Of a stretch of DNA of 64,000 nt, positions 57,485-64,000 are shown piece after piece. Position numbers and translations under genes: made by a program. Source of the stretch: Adiantum capillus-veneris (Eukaryota > Streptophyta > Polypodiopsida > Polypodiales > Pteridaceae); NCBI GenBank assembly GCA_014529385.2, contig CM043969.1, positions 32,466,446 through 32,530,445 of the forward strand. Direction: 5' to 3'. The notes beneath the pieces were generated by a model. That model searched no databases, was not told where the DNA came from, and saw nothing but the letters and a program-made list of their open reading frames with translations. Every line of letters starts with the position of its first letter. Positions within the stretch are counted from its first letter, which is position 1.

Positions 57485-59059
57485 TTATACCGGTAGCGTG
57501 GTGTTTTCGTCTTCTCCCTCGCAATATTCTCCAACCTTATTCAATGGTACTGGCCTAGTGTTTAGTTGAGGCCTGTCCAACTCTCTGATCCCTTCTTGTA
57601 GCTTCAAGGTGGGATCTTTCACTCCAAATTTCTCTAGGCATTTTCCTACAGTGGTCCACATGTTTGGCCTTAACCTTAGGAGTTCTGCTAACGTGATTGT
57701 GCATGCCACCGGGGTGGATAACAACTCAATCAATCCTTGCGAATCCATCACCTTGTTAGAAGAAAGTCTTTGAGATGGGATTGCTCTCACTTCCGACTTA
57801 GCTTCGTACTCTCCCAGGTAAGAGGGTAAGGTTCTCAATGAGTCTGGTTGGCTGTGCCCCGAACTAATAGATCCTTGGTCTCCCCCTTGTGAATGTATCT
57901 CAAAGTTCATCTGCGACCTTGCCTCAAATTCTTCAATAGGAGGTAGGATCACATTCTTTTCTTTTCTCGTGCTATTCATGTGGTTACTCATCCTATTAGC
58001 CTCATTGGCCTCACGGATTTGCTTCCACAGATCATCTAGACCGTTACAGTCCTTACCCATTTCTGCCAATATTTTAGGCTGGAACCTGTCACTTGCCCCA
58101 TCGGTGGTATTTGGCACTATGATAGGCTCTCCTCTGGACTCATAGGCATTAGTGAGTCTTTCCTTTGTTTCCACATGTTTCTCTAAAGTTGGTTGGATAG
58201 GGGTTGGCGTTGGTGCCTCATGCCAATTTGCAGGTTTACCCAGCAGTTCTTCCATCAATGATTGAGCCGTCTCGGTCATCTTTCTACACATATCCAACCT
58301 CTCTTTTTCTATTTCTGCATATGGATAAGTCATCCACCTTTGCTCCTGGGTTTGGTTCTTTTTAAAGGTGACTTCATAAGATTTTAGAAGCGCATCCAAC
58401 TGCTCATTTACCTTGTCTGCCAGTACAGATGCTCCTGATCCTGCACTCTTAGGCTCTGCTATTTCCTTGGGTGCTATGGCTGCTGTGGTGTGTGAGCTTA
58501 AGCTAGCTAGATCCTCTAACTGCTCCAATCTGTCCTTGGTATGTTTCAACTCCTTCGATAGGGCTGTTTGCTCTCGTTCCTTCCTGGCTTTCCTACGCGC
58601 CTTTCTAGCTTTCCAAGTGCTTCTTTGATTTTTCATTTCTGAACTTTGGGCATCGGTTTTTGGTTCTTCAACTATGGGTTCTTTCGTCCTTCTTTGAGCT
58701 TGGGCCTGTGTTACAGCCTGAATAGGTATGATTGTTTCATTTTCCGATCCTCCACTGGAAGGTACTGTTTCTAACATGTTCAAGGTGGTTTTTGCTCCTT
58801 TTCTCGGGTTTTTAGGGCAATCGGGAATAAAATGAGTAATTCCACATTCTGGGCAATACGCATTGACTCTAATGATTTCATCATGAGGACAGTCTCTCAG
58901 CCAATGGTCTCCTCCACACTTGTAACAGGGTCCCTTGGGTTGTTGAGGTGCTCCTTGAGCTCCTCTTTGTTGGTAATCATGTCTCTGTCCACCCATGCCT
59001 CCATTGGCTATCAACATCAGTGTTCGTTCATCTAGGCTATATCTTCCTTCTCTTGCTTC
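57485..59059 (-). pseudogene. Gypsy-5 gag C-terminal half with double zinc knuckle
   Basis: Two CX2CX3HX4C knuckles in a row: CYKCGGDHWLRDC and CPECGITHFIPDC, one residue shorter before His than the usual CCHC. Then helical Lys/Arg/Glu regions (KARKARRKARKEREQTALSK) and an unstructured part. It follows the gag frame through one TAG at 59060 (CAG likely) and continues into the protease through a TAA at 57485. Confidence 0.85.
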
Positions 59060-60190
59060 CTATGTAGTAGTTGGTGGTCCTGTATTCCCTATCATGCTCC
59101 ATGGTTCTGGCATCGAGGGTTCTTCCGGTGGATAATAGATAGGGTTTGCCGCATATCCATTGGGATCTTCATAATATGCATGCATAGGCACCAAAGCCTT
59201 ATCCTCTGATTCAATTACTTTTGGTGTGTATCTTATACCAACTGGTCGTATTCCTGGTAGGGGTGGTTGTTGCCCCAACACCGGTTGTGGTCTTTCTACA
59301 TCTACAGGTCCTGGTAAGTTGCCTGCTTGATATCTAGGCATCCGCGGAGCTTGAGGGGAAGCTACTAGAGCTTGGGGAGCGTAAGGTCTCTCTCTCACAT
59401 ATCCCTTGTTATAATAACATTCCTCGGTCCCATGGTTTGTCCATTTTAGTTCAATAGCACACCACTTGGGATGTTTAGCCTGGGGTTTGGCATACAAGTT
59501 TATCTTTTTTAGCACTTCATCTACAAGCTGCTCCCGATTTACTGCTACTTCTCCTTTCGGTGCTGTCTTAGAAGACTTGTTTCCACTTTGGTGTGAAGAC
59601 GAATCGTCATCAAGGTCCTTGAAATCCCCTTCTTTGTAGACCGCACAATTGTCCACAAGGTACAGAGCCTCCTTGGTCAACTCATTCAACGTCGTGCTCC
59701 TCTTCATATGTAAGTCTTTCTGGAGATCTGCATTCCTTAGTCCTTGGATGAATATTAGCATAAGTCTGGATTGAGTTGGCAGTTCTTCAACAGGACAAAA
59801 CTTAACATATCTTTTTAGTCTTAGGGTTGCCTTTCGTACAGATTCTCCATCTTTATGTTTGAATTTATGGATTTGTGAGACGGTATTATGAGCTATTCCC
59901 CTTTGAGAGAATTCCTCGATAAACTTGTCAAACACTTCCTCCATCGACTCAAAGTCTCTACGCTCCATAGAGTCAAACCATGTGGGAGCATTATCCTCTA
60001 GGGTTAGTCCAAACCCTGCAAATTGGGTAGGAAAATCTAACACCTCTTTGGCTCTAATTACACGCACAAAGGCTGCTATATGATCTCTTGGGTCTCTGCT
60101 TCCTGTGTATTTCTTGTTTACCCATTTTTGCACTTGAGAAGGTCTAATTCTTCGATTGTCTACAAACCTCATCATGGGATCTCTCCGCCC
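59060..60190 (-). pseudogene. Gypsy-5 gag core
   Basis: MMRFVDNRRIRPSQVQKWVN, then the retrotransposon gag core: DPRDHIAAFVRVIRAKEVLD, NAPTWFDSMERRDFESMEEV, GESVRKATLRLKRYVKFCPV, LIFIQGLRNADLQKDLHMKR. A possible His/Cys site WCAIELKWTNHGTEEC. Tail Pro/Tyr-rich. Same frame as the N-terminal part, separated by a TGA. Confidence 0.88.
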
Positions 60191-61430
60191 TAGTCAATAT
60201 AACTCCTCAGGACTTCTGTAATAGGCTGGTTCCTCTCCCAGTGGTGCTCCTAAACCATAATTTCTAACGGTTCTCGTTGGAGGTGGTTCTTCTCTTCGAA
60301 CTTGTTCTATGGGTGGTCCTCTAGGCTCTGTAGACCCTTGTGTCTTTGGCTTACTCTCTACCTGATACCTTGAATAGAGTGGTGGTTCTTGCAAATCCCT
60401 GAGCCCTCGTGCCGCTTGATAACCATCTCAGTTTTGGTCTGATTCCATTGTTGCACTCTGTCAAAGCCATGCCTGCAATGATGGCTGGTTTGATGGTTGG
60501 TCTTGGCCGTTGAATGCTTGCGGTCCGGTGGAATGTGAGGTAGCGTCATACTCATCTGAAAAAGGATTCGCTGACTTACTTGGGGTGTAGGTGGCTCTTG
60601 GCACTTCCTCAGGGGCATATGCTGATGCTCCTGGTCCTGTTGCCCTCTCTACCTTCTCTGGGAGAATACGTTGGTATTCTTGCCCGTATCTATCAACAAA
60701 AACTATGCCCTTCCCCGTAGCAGTTTCATAAGAGAATAAGTAAAGAACCTTGTCTTTGCTTAATTCGTTTACATATGGTTCTTTGCTGCAAAAGTAAGAG
60801 ACTATATCCTCGCTCTCATGTTTGTAGATTCCCACATTCTCGTTATAAGTTGAAACCCTGGTTGTTTTCTTATCATACATAAAAATAGCTCCGGGCCGAT
60901 CAATGTTTGGTGGCGGTTCTTGAGTTTTTGAAACCATTTTCCCTTTTGCCATGTTATCTCCATATATGTTGTAATCTTCAGGGTTACTAACTATTAAATA
61001 GTGGTTCCCCTTTTCGTCTCGGAATCTATCTCCATCATCATATACTCGGGTTATCTCCAATCTTTGAGCTCGCGTCTCTTCGATACAAATGCACTTGCGT
61101 CCTCGATAGTCAGAATAGACTAGGGTTCCTCTCGAGTTTGTTCCCTCCAAGAAGATCACCGTGAGCTTGGAATCACTCAAAGGATTTTGGGAGGTGCTTC
61201 CTCCTCGCATAGGTCCATCATAGGTGAAACCCATGACTACCCATCATGAAGAAGGATTTGTCTGACGAAGTGTCAGTATCACTACCTTCCTCAATAATCG
61301 GTGCTAGCGGATCTAGCCTTGCCTGAGTTACACTCTCTTCGGTGGACACTAAGCTACCTTGGTCACCTGCCACCTTTTGGTCTCTTACAATGTATCTTCT
61401 TAATCTTAAATTCATCAAACTTATCAATGC
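60191..61430 (-). pseudogene. Gypsy-5 gag N-terminal extension
   Basis: Begins near 61427 (MISLMNLRLRRYIVRDQKVA), shifts frame near 61232, then a 257-residue stretch MGFTYDGPMRGGSTSQNPLS with beta-like repeats (LVYSDYRGRKCICIEETRAQ; AIFMYDKKTTRVSTYNENVG; VLYLFSYETATGKGIVFVDR). Stops at about 60459, 60420 and 60191 are mostly TGA where CGA or TGG is likely. I do not recognise the N-terminal domain; it is unusual ahead of a Gypsy gag core. Confidence 0.7.
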
Positions 61431-63186
61431 AATTTATCACAAATCCAACCACTCACCTGGCAAAGGTCAGTTTCTGCTCAACTTCTTGCTTTGTTTTGTT
61501 GAATATACCTGTACACAAGTGTTTTAATTTCGTCAATTGAATCAAAGCATTTATCTGCTAGAGGTTATCTTAGTAATTATTGGTATAACCGGAGAGTTAA
61601 TCTCAACCACTACTGTATTTTATACACTGTTGTTGTTCTGGATTAGGTTTGCTAATCTGAAACAGTACTACCCTCAGATGTTGTTCAATTTACGCGAAAT
61701 AGTCTGAATTCAGTCTTTGCTTCGTCAAATGGGCAAACAAGGTCCAAATTCACTTCTGAAAGAAGTTCTAGAACCCTTAAGCCAAATGGAATCTCAGTGT
61801 CTATGCCAGGTCAAAGTTTCCTTGCAGTAGGCCCTAATAGACATCCTACGTGTAGGATGTCTCCTGCTGTGTTTTGCCTGGATTTTTGCACTGTTGTTTC
61901 CCCTTGTTGTGCTGAGCCTACAACTGCTTTTACTTTTTGATTTGGAAACCTATTAGCTGGTCAATGAGTCAGAAATCTGTTCCGACAGCCTGTTGTTGAT
62001 ATTGATCAGTCTAATCAACTCCAAATTGGACCAAAATTGTCTAGGAGGCTTGCCTTAGGCTATCTAACACCTTACTATGCTCAAAGTCAAAGTCTGGCTT
62101 CAATTTCTTGCATTAGACATCCTACGCGTAGGATGTCTTTTTCATCAGACTGGCTTCAAACTCAATGACCAGGCTCTTCTTGAGTTGCTGATCACTTTGG
62201 TATACTCAAAATTCAGTTTGGAGTCCAAAATCACTCTGGCCTGTTTGACCCCAGATTTGTCCCACAACTTCCCCTTGATGTCAGTAAGCCAATGGTATGC
62301 TTAGATTTTGGTTTGGATGTCAAAAGTCCCAAATTTCAGCCGTTTTTGCTTTTTCAGTCAAAAGTGCTAAAGTTCGCTTTGAATCCAATTTTCTCACCCA
62401 AATGAGGTGAAACCCCTTTCAGTCACTCTATATATCATGCAAGACATGCTCATGCAGCCATCTTATGGTTTTGGTCTCAAAATAATGTTTTGGCACTATT
62501 TGGGTAGAATGTCTGGCAATTTCAGTCTATCTGGCCTTATCCTGTCAAGATATGGTCAAATTTCAACTTTCAAGTTGAAATTAGGGTAAACCCTACCTTC
62601 TGAACACACTGGTCAACTCAAAATCCCAAAATTCCTCCTAGATTAGCATGTAGACATCCTACGCGTAGGATGTCTCCTGGCTTAAAATTAAAGTTTTTTC
62701 TAACAGGAATGCTCCTGATGCTCTGTAGATCTATCAGAGACACTCACAGTAACTTTTGGACTTCAATTAGGCTTTCAAACACACTTTTGCATCTTTTTGC
62801 ATTTTTTACAAACTTGTAACGATTTTACCAAGCAAGTGTACATGCATGAAATGCTCTAGATCTTGAATCATGATGTCCTATTTACTCTACTCCTACCTAT
62901 CATGTGAAATGGTGATAATGGTGTTTTTGGTTGCTTTTTGGCCGCTCTGGACTCTCAAGCACTCGTCTGACCGCTTCTACCACTCCAACTCCTACTCTAG
63001 AACTCGACTACTACTTAAAAAAACCTAAGTCGAAGGATCTAGGCCAGACACATGCTTCGTAGACTCCCTCTAAGACCTAGAGAGTCCTCCACCCTCTGAT
63101 CCTACCTAAATGTAAAGCAAGACTCTTGGCAAGCCATAAATCCCAATCCTCAAGGATTAGTGTCGGTCACCTACCTAAGGTTTCCG
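61431..63186 (-). other. Gypsy-5 leader
   Basis: 1.75 kb between primer site and gag, with palindrome cluster B. Otherwise non-coding; small frames (62077-62304) are not called. Confidence 0.8.
61839..62675. repeat. palindrome cluster B (three copies)
   Basis: 24-bp palindrome perfect at 62115-62138 and 62652-62675; one-base variant (CGTG centre) at 61839-61862. Spacing 276 and 537 bp, close to one and two times the cluster A period. Followed by tttttcatca at 62115, as in cluster A. Confidence 0.95.
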
Positions 63187-63204
63187 TCCCCAGCAGCAGC
63201 GCCA
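63187..63204 (-). other. Gypsy-5 primer binding site
   Basis: On the minus strand TGGCGCTGCTGCTGGGGA, one base after the LTR end. It resembles the TGGCGCCGTTGCCGGGGA site of plant Gypsy elements (probably tRNA-Asp type) at most positions. Confidence 0.8.
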
Positions 63205-63205
63205 A

Positions 63206-64000
63206 TGTTGGACGGATACGCCGCGACGGACGTCAGCACAGCGAGAACTCACCTAACATGTAATGTCAGCTAAGAACGAAGCTCGACCCGCATGCCCGTG
63301 GAAGCAATCATAAGGTGTCAACCTACACTTGACCGACTCCTAACTAATTCCTATAAAGGTCTCTACCAATTCTCTAAGTCACAGCCTTCAAGAGTGCATA
63401 AGAGGAAGCTTCCTACAACGCTTTCTTAGAGACGAACACCCGTCAAACAATCTCGAAACACCATAGAGCTTGAAGGAGACCCTACTAATACCACTAGATC
63501 TCTCTCCCTAAGGTCTATGAACCAAAATCCCGACCCAAAACACCTGGTGCAGAAACACGTAGGATGTCTGACAGAAATCTGCAGGTCTTCGTTTCCAAAA
63601 TCTGACGATCCTAGTGTGTAGTTCTACTCAATGTGAACACGTGGATATGCTGCAATGAAAAATCAGACAACGTATGCTCACCCAAACAACCGATGAAGCT
63701 CGTAGAAGGAGCTCGCAAAACCGGACCGTACGCGTGCAATGTAGGTATCGGCGCGTAGCTCTCGTTGGGGGCAATACGCTGCACTTCTTTGCCCTCGATT
63801 CCGACCACCGGAGGACACGTAGCGTCAAGATGAAGCTCACACTCTCTCTCTCTCTGTCTCGTACACAGTAGGCTCACTCACAGACTTCAAAACTTGTTTT
63901 TAAAAATGACAAAAGGGTTTTTTTCCATTAAGGTCAAAAGTGGTATATATACCTTACAATTTCTCAACCCTAAAGTTCCAAAATCAATCATCTACTCAAT
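63206..64000 (-). repeat. Gypsy-5 5' LTR (partial, 795 bp in window)
   Basis: Matches 39080 onward at about 95 percent by eye and runs off the edge; about 143 bp should lie outside. Holds CGTAGGATGTCT at 63558-63569, an exact half-palindrome. Confidence 0.95.

Overview
The window is repeat-rich plant nuclear DNA. I find no intact host gene and no tRNA, rRNA or CRISPR array. It reads as nested LTR retrotransposons separated by minisatellites and microsatellites. A plant source is indicated by Ty1/Copia and Ty3/Gypsy pol families, initiator-Met-type primer sites, a Tat-type second RNase H, and nonsense codons that look like CAG-to-TAG decay at CHG methylation sites. A very large plant genome such as a homosporous fern or gymnosperm fits; that choice is an impression, not something the sequence proves.

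Layout, left to right. 1-6840: an old minus-strand Gypsy (Gypsy-1) split by Copia-1 (1011-6171, TSD TGTGG). 6945-9966: two minisatellites. 10194-10618: a broken fragment resembling an FCP1/HAD phosphatase domain. 10690-14040: Gypsy-2, plus strand, decayed, with two RNase H domains. 16390-16869: a DBP2/RH20-type DEAD-box helicase pseudogene. 18180-20637: gag and protease of minus-strand Gypsy-3, interrupted by a C/T-rich block. 20835-33593: Copia-2 (TSD GGTAT), which contains a 2-kb LTR-like insertion (24720-26735) and the younger Copia-3 (27178-32734, TSD TCAAG). 34199-38935: a non-autonomous LTR element (NA-4) with an acidic reading frame broken by a 443-bp hairpin MITE.

39080-64000: Gypsy-5, a giant minus-strand element running off the right edge. 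Read 5' to 3' on its own strand it has: LTR, tRNA-type primer site, leader with three copies of a 24-bp palindrome, gag, protease, RT, RNase H, two tandem 126-residue zinc-binding modules, integrase core, a second aspartic protease fused after integrase, a second polypurine-like tract, four more copies of the palindrome, a separate coiled-coil ORF3, PPT and LTR. ORF3 is split by NA-6 (43192-48594), an LTR element with no visible gag-pol that carries a processed GUF1/LepA fragment.

In three cases (Copia-1 in gag, NA-6 in ORF3, the MITE in the NA-4 frame) conceptually removing the insertion plus one target-site copy brings the host frame back into register, which supports the insertion boundaries. 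All coding regions have stops or frameshifts, so nothing here looks able to move on its own at present.
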